Shown here piece after piece: positions 1-11,979 of a stretch of DNA of 64,000 bases. Numbering within the stretch: position 1 is the stretch's first letter; each line of letters starts with the position of its first letter. Origin of the DNA: Spirodela intermedia (Eukaryota; Streptophyta; Magnoliopsida; Alismatales; Araceae); NCBI GenBank assembly GCA_902729315.2, contig LR746271.1, positions 4,238,001-4,302,000 on the forward strand. Direction: 5' to 3'. The translations under genes and the position numbers were made by a program. The notes below the pieces were generated by a model. The model did no database searches. It was not told where the DNA came from and saw nothing but the letters and a program-made list of their open reading frames with translations.

Positions 1-2135
1 CTAGTCAACATATTTCTCCCTTTTTCTATCTTTTTATTTTATTTTATTTTTCTTTATTTATCTCAAAAATAAGATTATAAAAATTATATAAATTCACATA
101 TCACATAATTATTTTAAAAATCACATTAACTAATTAAAAATCACTTTTCATAATTTAACATAAATATAAGTCTATTTATTATGAGTTAAAACATTTTTTA
201 AAACTATATTATTTATTAATTATTAACTCATGATAATGAAGACTTATCAACTATCATTAATTTAAAGATTAAATGATTTTAAACAATGAAATAGAGTTCT
301 AAAGTTACAATGGCGATCTCCAAAATTATAAGTATTTTGAAGGTCTGCCTCAAAGGCTCTCTTTAGACATACACAACTTGTGCACTCTTTGGATTTTCAT
401 GTAAAGGTTAAAAGTTAGAAGTTAAGATGTTAGTGAAGTAGATCTCTAATGACTATCACTCGGCAAAGAAATGGTTGATGAAGATGGGTCTCCAACGACA
501 ATCACCCAATGAAGTGATGATTGGTGGAGGTGATGTGAAACACAAGGAGCTTCATTCTTAAGTCTGCAACAAGTATCTTAGTGAATCTCTCTATTCTCAA
601 TGATAGCTCATTCGTCAACTAACAAGAGATGAGGCTTCCTCTAAGAAGCTTTCATTTTTCAACCCAAAATCTATCATAAGATATTGTTTAAGATCCATGT
701 TTATCATTGATGGAGCTTCCATCAACAAGCAATCGTCTCCCTCACTCTTTTCATTGATTGTTTCCTTGCAAAAAAATTCTAGAGTCAAATAAGAGAAAAA
801 CTTTGGTGTTGGTGATCTTCAAAGCACTTGTGATCATGTGGCGCCATATGATTTGCTGTGTAAAAGAGGTTAAATAGTTTTCTAATATTAGCTGACGTCT
901 TTACCTTGAAATAGTGAGAATACGAAGTCTTTACCTTATTTACATAAGGGTATTTTCAAGATTATTTTAGCTGACGAGAGTTGACAGTTTAATCTCATAT
1001 CGATTATTTTGGAAAACTTTATAGTTATATAAATCTAAGATTTCTTATGCATATGACTTCTCTCATAAACAAAATAGCTATGACCACCTTGAGAGAAGAA
1101 ATAATAAATGGTCCACCCTCACGCAACATTTGTGACAAGATCATACCTTATCCAAAACACTAGTTCCCCCTAGTGATGTGAAAGAGGAGTAACACACATG
1201 TTCTACGCAGGTCCTTGAACTACTTGAGCCTAGTTTGTCGATTTCTCTCATTCTGAGTTACCCACTCGAAGAATCCCTCTATTTTCTAATTATTATAATT
1301 TATTTTAATTTAACTTGAAAATATAAATATAAAAATCATATAAAATCACATAATTAATCACAAATTAGCATTAGCCATGTAAGATCTAATTTTCTCAATT
1401 TAATGAAAATATAAAGTTATTTATGATGTGTTAATGTATAAAATATATCATTAAACTAACTATTAACTAATTATAATATAGATTTATTAGCATCCACTTC
1501 ATGTCTCAGCCACGGCAGACATAGAAATAAGGCAGTTCTTCAATTAGAAGAAGTGAGCTGGAAGGAGAAGAGGGCTGAGCATGGACCTGGTGAAATATGA
1601 CACCTCACGAAGCCTCCAACTTACACACCCAGCCGAAGACCTCCACATTGACCACAAGACTCTCAAGTAAGATCGTCCAGCAGTACTTGGTTGGTATTTT
1701 GCTCACGGTGGCCCAGCACTGCCTACTTAATAGCAAGTATCAAAGATCTTTGTAATTAAAATAATTAAAAATAATAATAGTCAGCATGTGGGAGAACTAT
1801 ACTTACAACTGGACAGAAAAATAATTACCAAAAAGTGGGATGACATGTAAAAATCATAATTTTTAATTCGGAAAATAATAAAGAACAAGCTAATAGTGGA
1901 AATCAAATGGTATTTTCCACGTAAGTTCATGCAGTTCTGTTCAGCATCAATATACATGTATATATCTATATTTCATGCCACTGGAATTGTATACGTCTAT
2001 AAATTCTCCTGCAGGCGGAAACAGTACCCATCCCATCTACGGAACCACTGTCCGGATCTCTCGAGAACTGCCCACCAGACGCCACCTCGCTGGGTGCAAG
2101 GGTGATGGGCGGACATCCAGTCTTTCCCCTTCTTC

Positions 2136-2137
<2 letters not shown>
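1..2137. other. AT-rich intergenic DNA, no gene seen
   Basis: No reading frame with recognisable similarity or coding character was found on either strand. The stretch is AT-rich at both ends (1-300 and 1270-1500), with a slightly less AT-rich middle (about 300-1250) that contains many in-frame stops. The last part (about 1500-2137) lies downstream of the stop codon of the minus-strand galactosyltransferase and may include its 3' flank. Nothing else can be supported. Confidence 0.6.

Positions 2138-2177
<40 letters not shown>
2138..2177. repeat. (GA)n microsatellite in galactosyltransferase 3' region
   Basis: About 40 bp of uninterrupted GA dinucleotides. It lies some 50 bp past the stop codon of the minus-strand galactosyltransferase, so it is probably a CT tract in that gene's 3' UTR. 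Confidence 0.9.
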
Positions 2178-2227
2178 CTCCCATGGCTCCCCATGAGAGA
2201 TGGCGACCTTCCGCGTTCTTCCCATGG

Positions 2228-5200
2228 TCAGATAAAGGTGCTCCAGATGGTTCCATCTGCTTCGCCGCACATGGCGTGGACGCTTGCCATCCTCTCCACT
2301 GGCCTGCAGATGCCGCTGCAGCTCCAGTCGAACGACGCCACGCAGGGATCCCCCGTCTGGGCCTTCTTCTCGCAATCTGACAACGGTGGCAGGCCATACG
2401 TCTCCAACGTCTCTGCACAGAGCGAAAGAGAGAGAGTGTGAGAGTGAGAGAGAGAGAGGGCAGATTCTGACATCTCCTCCTAGTTCTGCGGCGACTTCTC
2501 AGGGGGGATCATACCAGGGAGTGTTCGGCAGCAGAGGCTCATGTCGTTGGTGTGGTCAACGTCGAGGCCGATGAGCCAGGAGCCAAGCGAGACGTCCTCG
2601 TTTGCGTACTTGTGCAGGATGTCGCTGGCAGCAAGAGAAAAAATGGCTCAATCCATGGAAATAACCTGCAGTCGATTCGAGAGAGCTCTCCGATCATACC
2701 GATTGATGAAGATGTACGCGGCCAGATCCTGCGAGATCACGTAGATCTGCCCGCTGGCGTGGCGGAAGTATCGGTTCCCCCGATTCCCAAACTTCCAGAA
2801 CTCCGGCTCGTAGTACTTCGACTTCCTGCTTTCACAGCCACGGATTAGGCAGTCGGCGCTCAGAGGAAGAGAGAGAGAGAGAAAGCCCTGATCTTGGAGG
2901 TGCTCGATCAGATGCATTACTTGGTGGCGAGAACGGGACCGGATTTCATGCACCCGAGGTAGGTTCTGGGCCTGGATCTATAATTGGCAAGAGTTGAGGC
3001 GAGGGCACCTGGATATATAGCAAGTAGAGTTCATCACATCACAGAAACAGATCGAAGATGGAGAAGATTCCCTGAGGGGGGGAGGAATCCGACTGACCCA
3101 GATTCACATGGACGTCGTCGTCCACCTTCATGTAGAAGTCGGCGTCCCACTCCTGGACCGCGGTCGAGAAGAACGCCTTCGTCTTCGCAGTGAGCTCGTG
3201 GTAACCTTCGATGTGGTCCTGCGCCATGGAGCAGCTCATTCAGTAAGGGGGCCACGGGGAAAAGGTTTCATACAGCTGGTGCTGCTGCTGTCTCTCACCA
3301 GCCTTAGGATGTCGTGATGGGAGGCCTCTTCTGTCTCGATAGCTTGGTCCAGAATACCATTACGAGAAACACTGCGCCAAGAACCCACCATTAACATGAT
3401 CAAAGGGCTCCCATCTTGGTGTCTGACAGATGGGATAAGCTTCTGTATTTTTTTTAAAAAGCTTCTGTATTCAAAGGGCTTCACTGAACTTTACAGCGTT
3501 ATCGTTCAAAGGCTACAATAGAATGGCCGATTCGTATGATTTGAGAAATGGAGGCAACTTAGTTGATCGATGTTTCTTTGTTTGGCATTATTAAAAACAC
3601 AGGCATGATCTAAAAAACTAGCGTGAATATAAAAAATTCAACGTTTTTCATGGAAACCGGGTTTGGGAAGGAGTTAACATTGATATTATTGTATCTACCA
3701 AAACTGATATAAATCTTATTATATGTCAAGAGACCTGACTCTAATTTCGCGTATGCAAAATAAAAATCCACGTCCTTTGATAGTTAAATTTTTTTACACA
3801 GAAGTTCGTAACCAAAAGGACTCAGGAAGCTCAAGGCTTGAACCCTAAATTTGCAGTCAAGAAGGCTCTACCGGTCTCAAAGCTTTATGTTAGCTTGGAG
3901 ATAGTATAAAAAAATATATCAATATCAAAGCTCCTACGTGAGAAACATAGATGTTTTTGCCCTCCTGTGGAAAAATCATGAACCCAGAACATGCTTCCAT
4001 TAGCTGGTTCTATAGAATACTCGTTCGCTATCATTCTAAGGATCTATAAGAAGGAAAGATCATGTATGGAACAGCACGCCTCCAAATCTCCAAAGAGTCA
4101 TAGTTCCAAGAGAAATCATAAAAACTAATTAATTTACCTGCGGCCAATCATGAATCTAATCACAATGCCTTTCTGACGTTCAAGCTGTTGAAGTATTTCT
4201 CCTGAAATCAGAATTAGAAAAAATATTTATCTGTTAAGAGAAGTAGTATGATCGCTTGCTTATTCCAGAATCCTAGGGTCAACTTCCAGAGCCAACTCAG
4301 AAGAACAGTATATAGATGCTGAATCAGAGTGGTCATCGATGAAAGCCGTTAAGAAGGATGATGATCATCGGAATGTTTGGAGGTGTACGGAGACGCAGTT
4401 GATCCAAGGATGGAATGGCGTTCCAAAATTGGCGACAGTAATCAAGGATTCAAAACATCCAGTGAATGAGGCCTAAGAGATGTGAACTTTCTGAAATCAT
4501 CGCATATGACAAAGAGCGGAAGAAAATCGACTGTTCTGATAGGAAATGATACCCTGCGGCATCCAGGTTTGTCTGATCGAATCCCTTCTCCTCCGGCTGC
4601 TGAATGCAGTGTTGATGCCGATAACGACGAAGGCCTTCTTCCGAGGTCCGGAGGTCAGATTCCGGGCCAGGGCCGAGCTCCGGGAAGCAGCAGACTCCAC
4701 CGAGTCCACGGATCTGAAACAGCGACACCGGCCCAACTCCACATCAGATAACGCCGCCCATGGATCAGGACACCACTTACAAAGTACGCCGCCGCTCACG
4801 CACTGTTCATTCTCGCCGGATTTGGGGGCCTCCGCCGCATCGTCCTCCTCCTCCAACCGCCTCTGATATCGTCAGCCGAGAATTGATTCCAGGAAACATG
4901 AGGAAAAACGGCGGCAGGAACCAGAAGAATCGAACATCAGCAAGGAACAAAATTCAGCATCGTCCGTTCTACAGGCTCACCTCACTGTGGCCGCAATCTT
5001 CCGGGATGATCTGGATTCTCTCCTGCTCCAGCCGCCGCTGCAGCAGGATCTGCCCAGTCGCCTCCCCGCCGCCGCCGCCGCCCCCGTAGCCGATGAACCT
5101 GCTCGTGGCGGGATCGACAAGAACCCATCGGATTTTCAAAGTTTTATCGTCCATCTTTTTCAGTAGTTAAATATTTATAAGTATTTGTTAAATAATATAT

Positions 5201-6656
5201 TTAAATAGCATCCTTTCTAAATTTAACAATTTTGGCCGATAGTATGTTCCTCCATTTTTTTTAGAACTAAATTCAGAGTGGGCCGGGCTTGGGCCGGCCT
5301 GAAGATCAAAGCCCAAAATTTTTAGTAGAACTAGCGGTGAAGAATGGCCTCCAAGATGTAGAGAGAGGAATCTCTCTCTCTCTCTCTCTCTCTCTCTTAA
5401 TTTTGTATTGAATGGCCTGAGGGCCATTCCGGCTCATTAAGGCATGCAGGCCCATCCTAGATAGAGAATACGGCCCACGTGTAGCATGGTGGGCCCGAGC
5501 TCATAAAGCCCGGCCCACCAGGACCAGAACAGTTTCTAGTTGGGTGAGGTGGTGGAGCCTTAGGACGCCTCCACGTGGGGAAGTGAACCAGGGGCGACAG
5601 GTCAACCACATCGCGGGTTTAAAGGCTGCTAGCTGGCAGCAAGACGCTTATTACCCCATTCACGGCCACCCATCCATCCCCACAGGTCAACGGTGGCCCA
5701 GGGTTTTTAGAGGAGACTCCAAAGTACAGGCCGTTAAACAAAGGAATAAGCTCGTCCTAAATTGTACCCTTATAAAGCAATAAATAGATAAATAAAATAT
5801 GATCCAGCCCAAAAAATAAGGAATAAATAAATACATAATGTAAATTGTTAGTCGTTCTATTCATTATTTAGAGCTCATCCCGAGTTGTACCCTTTTTAAG
5901 TAATAAAATAAATCAATAATTAAAATTATTGTTAAATAATCAATGTAATGAGATTATATCATCCCGAGTTCTATTCATTTATGATCCATACCGAATTACA
6001 GGAGGAAACAAATAAATAATTAAAATTATTGTTAATTTTACTTATTCGTAAATTTTTCAGCAGTCTGGGGTGGTATTTTCAGGACAATGATGATATAATC
6101 TCATTTAAAATTGTACCCTCTTAAAGTAAAAAATAATAATCAGACCATACAAAATAAGAATGAATTTTTGCCTTTTAAAGGAACACAAAATAAAAAATCT
6201 AATTTCTTGCTATTTTTCTATTATTAGTTAAAAATTTCAGCAATATGGCGGTTGTATTCTCATCCTGAATTGTACCCTCTTAAAGAAAAAAAAAAAAAAA
6301 GTAAATTCAGATTCAGACTAAATAATATCGAACTGAACCATTTTAGACGGAGAAACAAACAGATAATATAATTTCTTCATTTTCCAATGAAGAAAATTTT
6401 CCATTATTTTCTTCGGTATTCGTTGAAAATTTCAGCAATATGAGAGAACCCGACGAGAAGCTATGTCACGGTAGGCAGAGGGGGGGCGGGGGCTGAACGC
6501 CGGGAATCAAACACGGCGGAGGAACGGCGGCGGAGGGGAGGAGGAGGATTACCTGGTAGTGAATAATATCCCTAAGAGAAAGCAGGAGAAGCCGACCAGG
6601 ACGACCCTCTTCCCCGGTACCTTCCTATCCCCAACTCCTTTCCCCCCCTTCATCAT
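2228..6656 (-). CDS. beta-1,3-galactosyltransferase, GT31 family (B3GALT/DUF4094 type), 11 exons, 390 aa
   Basis: Type II Golgi glycosyltransferase that transfers galactose from UDP-Gal in beta-1,3 linkage, in plants mainly in arabinogalactan-protein or N-glycan synthesis. Exons (minus, 5' to 3'): 6656-6553, 5098-4981, 4862-4804, 4713-4553, 4201-4138, 3371-3299, 3218-3098, 3008-2921, 2825-2700, 2624-2515, 2376-2228. All introns are GT..AG and phases close to 1173 nt. Exon 1 encodes a basic N-terminus and a hydrophobic anchor ending GILFTTR. Exons 2-4 match the DUF4094 stem ([13 protein letters not shown]). The catalytic domain begins near residue 118 with [16 protein letters not shown] and TWMPQG. 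The DxD metal/UDP site is [10 protein letters not shown] (Asp226-228). [39 protein letters not shown] and the Cys-rich tail [11 protein letters not shown] follow. It resembles the B3GALT1-8 group more than the HPGT group. The start is the first of two adjacent ATGs. The least certain parts are exon 3 and its GTGCGT donor. No frameshift is seen. Confidence 0.93.
5099..6552 (-). other. Intron 1 of the galactosyltransferase gene
   Basis: A 1.45-kb intron separates the membrane-anchor exon from the stem exon. It is bounded by a GTAATCC donor and a GAGCAG acceptor, and it joins TTR to FIGYG in phase. It contains a (TC)n tract at 5370-5398, a cluster of GGCCCA-type motifs with a CACGTG G-box (5280-5530), and a degenerate tandem repeat built around TTGTACCCT (5760-6440). 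Confidence 0.85.
5760..6440. repeat. Degenerate tandem repeat with TTGTACCCT core
   Basis: The motif TTGTACCCT followed by TTAAAG-like sequence and an A-rich run occurs at about 5762, 5885, 6111 and 6270. A second shared block, AATTTTTCAGCA(G/A)T or AATTTCAGCAATATG, precedes it at about 6052, 6230 and 6430. Repeat spacing is roughly 120-230 bp with many substitutions. It lies wholly inside galactosyltransferase intron 1. Confidence 0.7.
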
Positions 6657-6685
6657 CCTCACTCTGTCTTCTAGAGAGAGAAAAT

Positions 6686-6780
<95 letters not shown>

Positions 6781-6794
6781 AGAGAGAGAGAGAG
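6686..6794. repeat. Long (AG)n microsatellite just upstream of the galactosyltransferase ATG
   Basis: About 93 bp of perfect AG repeat (6686-6778), a TT interruption, then a further short AG run. On the gene's strand it is a (CT)n tract ending about 30 bp before the start codon at 6656, so it is probably in the 5' UTR or core promoter. Confidence 0.95.
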
Positions 6795-7356
6795 GAGAGG
6801 AGGAAGAAGGAAAAGGAGGAGGAGAGGAAGGTGAGCGCTTCCCCTCGCAGCTACGACGCCGGGGGAAGTTATAGTTATTGCACCACGTTATTTTTTTCCC
6901 TTTTTTCTCCATGATTTAATAAAATCGATTATTTATTGCGGGGTTTTGACGTCAGTATGTACGAAAGTCAGCGGGGTAAGACGTCAACTTGGAGTATGGT
7001 CAACTATCCTCTCGGGAATTTCAGGTTTGCCATGGATGTTGCTGATTTCAGGCCCACTCGGCCCATCAAAGCCCAACAACTGCAACGGAGAAGAGAAACC
7101 AGACGAGATATATAGGCCCGAATCTTCTTGGCCTGTTACGCGAGATAGGCTCAAATGAGCCCAGGCCCATCCCCCAAACGGCCCGAGTTTTGTTCTCTAA
7201 TCTCTCTCTTCCTCCCTTCCTCTCTCTCTATCTCCCCCTCTCTCTAAGAAAGAAGGAGAGAGAAAGACAAAGATGTGGTCTCTATGTTGCCATTGTTGAG
7301 AGAGAGAGGGTATGTGGCAAATAGTGGGGCATATGTAGAGACATGGAGAGGTTTCA

Positions 7357-7358
<2 letters not shown>

Positions 7359-7408
<50 letters not shown>
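7359..7408. repeat. (AG)n microsatellite
   Basis: About 50 bp of AG dinucleotides in gene-free DNA upstream of the galactosyltransferase gene. Confidence 0.9.
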
Positions 7409-7409
<1 letters not shown>

Positions 7410-7734
7410 CAGCAACAGGAAAACACCCAAAGGTCAACACTCCTGTGGGTTGAAAAGACGGTAGACACCACATGATGGTGCTACCCTTCTACGATGACTG
7501 GCCTTTTTATAAAGTCTCCGCGAGAACAGAAGGTTCGTCCATCGGACGGTCGTAAGAGATTTTCACTGGATGGGAACTGCTAATTCATTGCAGCATCTCT
7601 TTTCCTTCGGTCGGTTTGACTAGCCTTCCGTCAACTTGAGGGAAACGACAGGACAAATGTGAATGATGAGCCTTCTCCAACTTGAGGGAAACGACAGGAC
7701 AAGAACGAGTGGTGGAGGGCTTCGTGCACGTATC

Positions 7735-7839
7735 ACCTCTCTCTCTCTTGTATCCCCTGTCTCTGTCTGTATGTGTGTGTGTGTGTGTGTCTCTCTCTCT
7801 CTCTCCCCCTCTCTCTCCCTCTCTCTCCCTCTCTCTCCC

Positions 7840-7915
<76 letters not shown>

Positions 7916-7916
7916 G
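7735..7916. repeat. Compound microsatellite (GT)n(CT)n(AT)n
   Basis: A GT run (about 7771-7790) is followed by CT repeats broken into a CTCTCTCCCT-type minisatellite (about 7791-7860), a pure CT run (to 7888) and an AT run (7888-7914). Reading frames across it are low-complexity artefacts. Confidence 0.92.
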
Positions 7917-8128
7917 ATAGGGCGATCTTGTGGAATGGGATGGAACGGGTCTCACTTTTCATCTGGGTTGGTCCAGATCTCCTGGGCTTTGAGGTGATCT
8001 GGCCCAAAAGCGTCCTTCCTAATTCTCAAATATATATATTTTTTATCATACTTCAAAAAGAATAATGGTTTTTAAGATGATCACGTCGATTTCCCCATAT
8101 AAAATTGTTTTCCTGACAAGGAGTAAAA

Positions 8129-8682
8129 GACCTAGAAATCTTGATAATTTATATTATAACAACAAATAAATAAATAAATATAATATGATCCCACCATTGA
8201 ATACACTAATGAGATAAGGATGATGAACATGAGGACCCAACAAAGACTGGGGTTGAGGATGGGACAAGGCATACATTCCATCAGTACTCCTTAGTACAAC
8301 CTATTAGCCCTTCAATAGCCTTTTAGGGTTCTAGCTTTCAAGAGGATAGTATAGATTAGGGCCCACATAGGAACTTAGGAGGTTTTTCGGCAACTATAAA
8401 TAAAAAATCTTGATGATTTATGTTGGATAAATAAATAAATATAATATGAGCTCACCATTGAAAATAAGACAAAGAATATGATTTCATAGCATACACTAAA
8501 GAGATAAGGATGATGATGATGAACAAAAGGAGGTTGTGAGAGACCTAGGAGGTTGTCGATGAGTAAGAGAGACCTAGAAATCTTGGTAATTCATTTTGGA
8601 GCAGAAAATAAATAAATATAATATGAGCATGCCATTGAAATGAGATAGATAATATGATTTCATAGAATATATTAAAGAGATA

Positions 8683-8717
<35 letters not shown>

Positions 8718-9140
8718 GAAGAGCATGATGTTGAGGAGTACAAGACCTAGAAATCTGGATGATTTATTTTGGGAGCAATAAATGAATTAATGTTATATGA
8801 GCCCCACATTGATAGTAGACAAAGAATAAGAGTTCATAGAATACATTGAAGAGATAAGGATGATGAACAAGTGGAGGTTCTGAGAGACCTAGGATGGTGT
8901 TGATGAGTAAGAGAGCTAGAAATCTTGGTGATTTATGTTGGAGAAAGAAATGAATAAATATGATATGGGCCCACATTGGTAATAGATACGAGTACAATTC
9001 CATGGAATATGCTGACAAGATAAGGATGATGATGAACAAGAGGAGGTTGTACTCTTCAGTACAATCTATGAGGCCTTCTAAGGAGAAGCCTTTTGATTGG
9101 GCCACATGGGAGCTTAGGAGACTGTTTGACAATCAGAAAG
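8129..9140. repeat. Degenerate tandem repeat, about 170-bp unit, five copies
   Basis: Each copy begins near GACCTAGAAATCTTG(G/A)T (8129, about 8400, 8571, 8744, about 8913). It continues through AAATAAATATAATATGAGC and CATTGA, and contains GAGATAAGGATGATGA (8211, 8501, 8675, 8851, 9017) with a variable (GAT)n. Spacing of copies 2-5 is about 166-176 bp. The first interval is about 280 bp because of an extra block at 8270-8400 (CAGTACTCCTTAGTACAA...). That block reappears after the last copy at 9050-9140, so the array is flanked by copies of the same longer sequence. Confidence 0.8.
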
Positions 9141-9562
9141 GAATGGAAAGGTGGAGTCAATCGGTCAGGCTGGTCCCAGAGAAACATGTGGGTGATGGCG
9201 TTTCAGATGGACCTTGTGTTTGATGTCCTTGCTTTAACTCCTTTATGCACACATCTTAGATAGAGAAAAGGTCAGCTGCCATATGGGTCATCGTGAAATT
9301 GACACATGGCAATGAGATGGGCTCATACATGGGTCAATAGATGCAGAGTAATTGTACCAAAATTTGAATAAATTGTATGTGGCAACTTTCTTCAGCTCTC
9401 TCTCTCTCTCTCTCTCTCTCCTAGAATAACTTATATGGTCCGTATAGGACCAGATGGACCTTCATTAGGGTCTTTTAGAAGGTGAGCCCAGGCCTAGTGG
9501 AGTCAAGATGTGAAGATGGGTCAACAGTAGACCACCATGAAGTCCTCACCTGCGCCCCCCTC

Positions 9563-9607
<45 letters not shown>

Positions 9608-10064
9608 GCGTTGGGTAGATTTTTATGAGCTTCTCTTTTTTGGGTCCAAAGGTTTGTCGTGGTCGGCGGGGACTGGTGGGCTGGATGCTGCCGTCACGGC
9701 GGAATGTGGAATTATTGGGCCGGAGCCAAAGTTATTGGGCCCACTCGAGGAGGTGTACTGCGGGCCCCAGCGAAACCATGGCCATTACTTTAGAAAGGGC
9801 ATCCTTTCCGTTCTATTCCGCCGGCAGGAGAGAGAGAATTTACATTTCTCCCTCAACATCTTCCGTATTCAGTACTATGCCCTTAATTGCGATATTAGCG
9901 AATTGTCTTCTGTGACAGGACTTCAATAAAATCAATCTCTCTAATAAACACATGACAATGTAAAATAAAAATTACTATTTATAATCACGACTACCCTTAA
10001 AAATGGGTACCATTTATAAGAAATTGTAAATTCAACTAATAAAACCCTATTTTTCTTCAAACTG

Positions 10065-10116
<52 letters not shown>

Positions 10117-10477
10117 CAGTTCTATATATAGGTCCAAGCTGGGTCAAACACCAGATCTTAAAGAGATCTAAACTTGGAGCTTTCTTTTTGCATCTTCCTT
10201 CAATCTCCTGCAGGATTTGGAAGATACTTGATCAATCCGTTGACTTTGGACACGTGGGTTCAACCCACTTTTCAATTCTCAAGTCTCAAATCACAGCTGG
10301 AAACTACACACAGTCTCTACCTAATGCGCAACAAAGTCAATGATCACTCTTTGAACAGATTTCCCCCACCCAATTTGGGCCCAAAGTGGCCCGTGGGCCC
10401 ACTATCAGGCTTTAGTCCCCGATTAAATTCTCACTTATGAATGCTAGTCCAACCTTCTCTGTGGCCCATTTTAAGAA

Positions 10478-10517
<40 letters not shown>

Positions 10518-11452
10518 AATCTTGAGCATGATATTGAGGACTAAGCCCTGAAAAAAATTGGCTTTGAGCTTGTGCAATGGAGATGCCCACCACGAATTAC
10601 GTAGTATTATCGGAGAAGTTCACATTGCCAGTGCATCTGATTCATTTTATTGCACTAATTTGTACCATGGGACTTAGCAAGCCTAGCCGACCCCTCCTGG
10701 GAAAGTCTTGGGACAGGCGGGGAGTGCTCCACTACCGCCTAACGGCATCCTGGTCCAATGCTCGCGGCGCATTGAGGTCCTCTCGTTACCGGGCGGTGTC
10801 GGCATCTCGGAGGAAGGGGCGGCATAAAGCGACCGTCCAAAGGGCCGGCCGGGGGAGTACCACCGGGGTCACATACATTCCGGATATGGTCACCGCCTAT
10901 GGGGATCCCCACCCATCGTAGGAGCCACAAGGCGGGAAAAGGTGACGAGAAAGTTAGGGACGTTTCCATCGTATCCGCCCTCACCCAGGAGGAGAGAGAG
11001 AGAGTTTAAAAGTGTTTTACCTTATTTGTAGAAAATTTATATTCTGGAGAGAGAATAAAGAGAGAGGGTACACTAGAAGAAGTATAAATGTAAATAAACG
11101 GAGAGCGGGGAAAGAGAGAGAAGCCCACCACAGAAATATAGAAGAAGTAAGATATAGGGGTCAAAAAGTGGAGAATAATCTGAAGAGAGAGAAAGAGTCT
11201 CTGATGATGAAGGATATTTTAGGGAGATGTTAGAGAGAGAGAGAGAGAGGAAATGTAAATATGCATAGGGAGATAAATATAAATCTTATTTATAGGACAT
11301 GAGTTATAGAGGGAGAATCTAGAGAGGGTCTACTGGCTGAAATATAAAAACATATAAACGAGGGGGAAGAAAAGTGATGTATATCACGAAAACATAGCGG
11401 AAAAACTAAAAAATGAGAGTCGGAGTGTGGAGAATAATATCTAGCTAGAGAG

Positions 11453-11490
<38 letters not shown>

Positions 11491-11868
11491 TCTCAGAAGA
11501 TGAAGGATATTCTAGAGAGAGAAAGCTGCAATACCAAAAGCAGAGATGAGGAAGGGAATCCTGCTAACAGGAAAGGCCAACGGGAAGGAGGCGCGCGCAT
11601 CTTAGCATATATTTTTTGGATATTTCAGCGTGTGATACCATTCGTAACATTTTTACACTCGGTGCCCTTCGAATGGGAAGACCACACGACGTTAGCCAAT
11701 TAAAATTTAAACAGGGTTCAAATAAAATAAATGAATTTAAGCCTCCGATTGTATAAATTTCCTGTAAAGCGATTCCGGTGGGTTCGGAAATCCGTAGCCG
11801 GCGAGGACAACCGAATTTCCAAACTTCCCTTTCCACACCACCACCCCCCGCTCTCCCCTTCTTCCGCT

Positions 11869-11880
11869 AATATATATATA
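11869..11880 (+). promoter_or_regulatory. TATA box of the SAUR gene
   Basis: AATATATATATA lies about 100 bp before the SAUR ATG at 11980. This fits a core promoter with transcription starting near 11905 and a 5' UTR of about 75 nt. The assignment rests on position and composition only. Confidence 0.6.
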
Positions 11881-11979
11881 ACTGGCGGAGGAGGCCCAGT
11901 CACAGCTGCGGAGTCTACAAGAGATCTTCTTCAGCACAATCTCATCATTATCATCTTCTGATAGGAAGGTTTGGGGGGC

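Larger units (their letters stand above)
7160..11860. other. Intergenic DNA rich in microsatellites, no gene supported
   Basis: Between the galactosyltransferase promoter region and the SAUR gene I see no coding exon. The region holds GA/CT microsatellites (7359-7408, 9396-9420, 9563-9606, 10070-10112, 10482-10516, 11447-11490), the compound repeat at 7735-7916, the tandem array at 8129-9140, and a GC-rich patch at about 10675-10985 of unknown origin. Confidence 0.6.

Noticed and set aside
6559-6912. Arg-Glu and Ser-Leu repeat frames near 6.7 kb
   Set aside because: They are translations of the (AG)n microsatellite; the real coding part here is the minus-strand exon 6656-6553.
7585-8065. 140- and 127-codon frames over the compound microsatellite
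   Set aside because: Low-complexity repeat translation in gene-free DNA.
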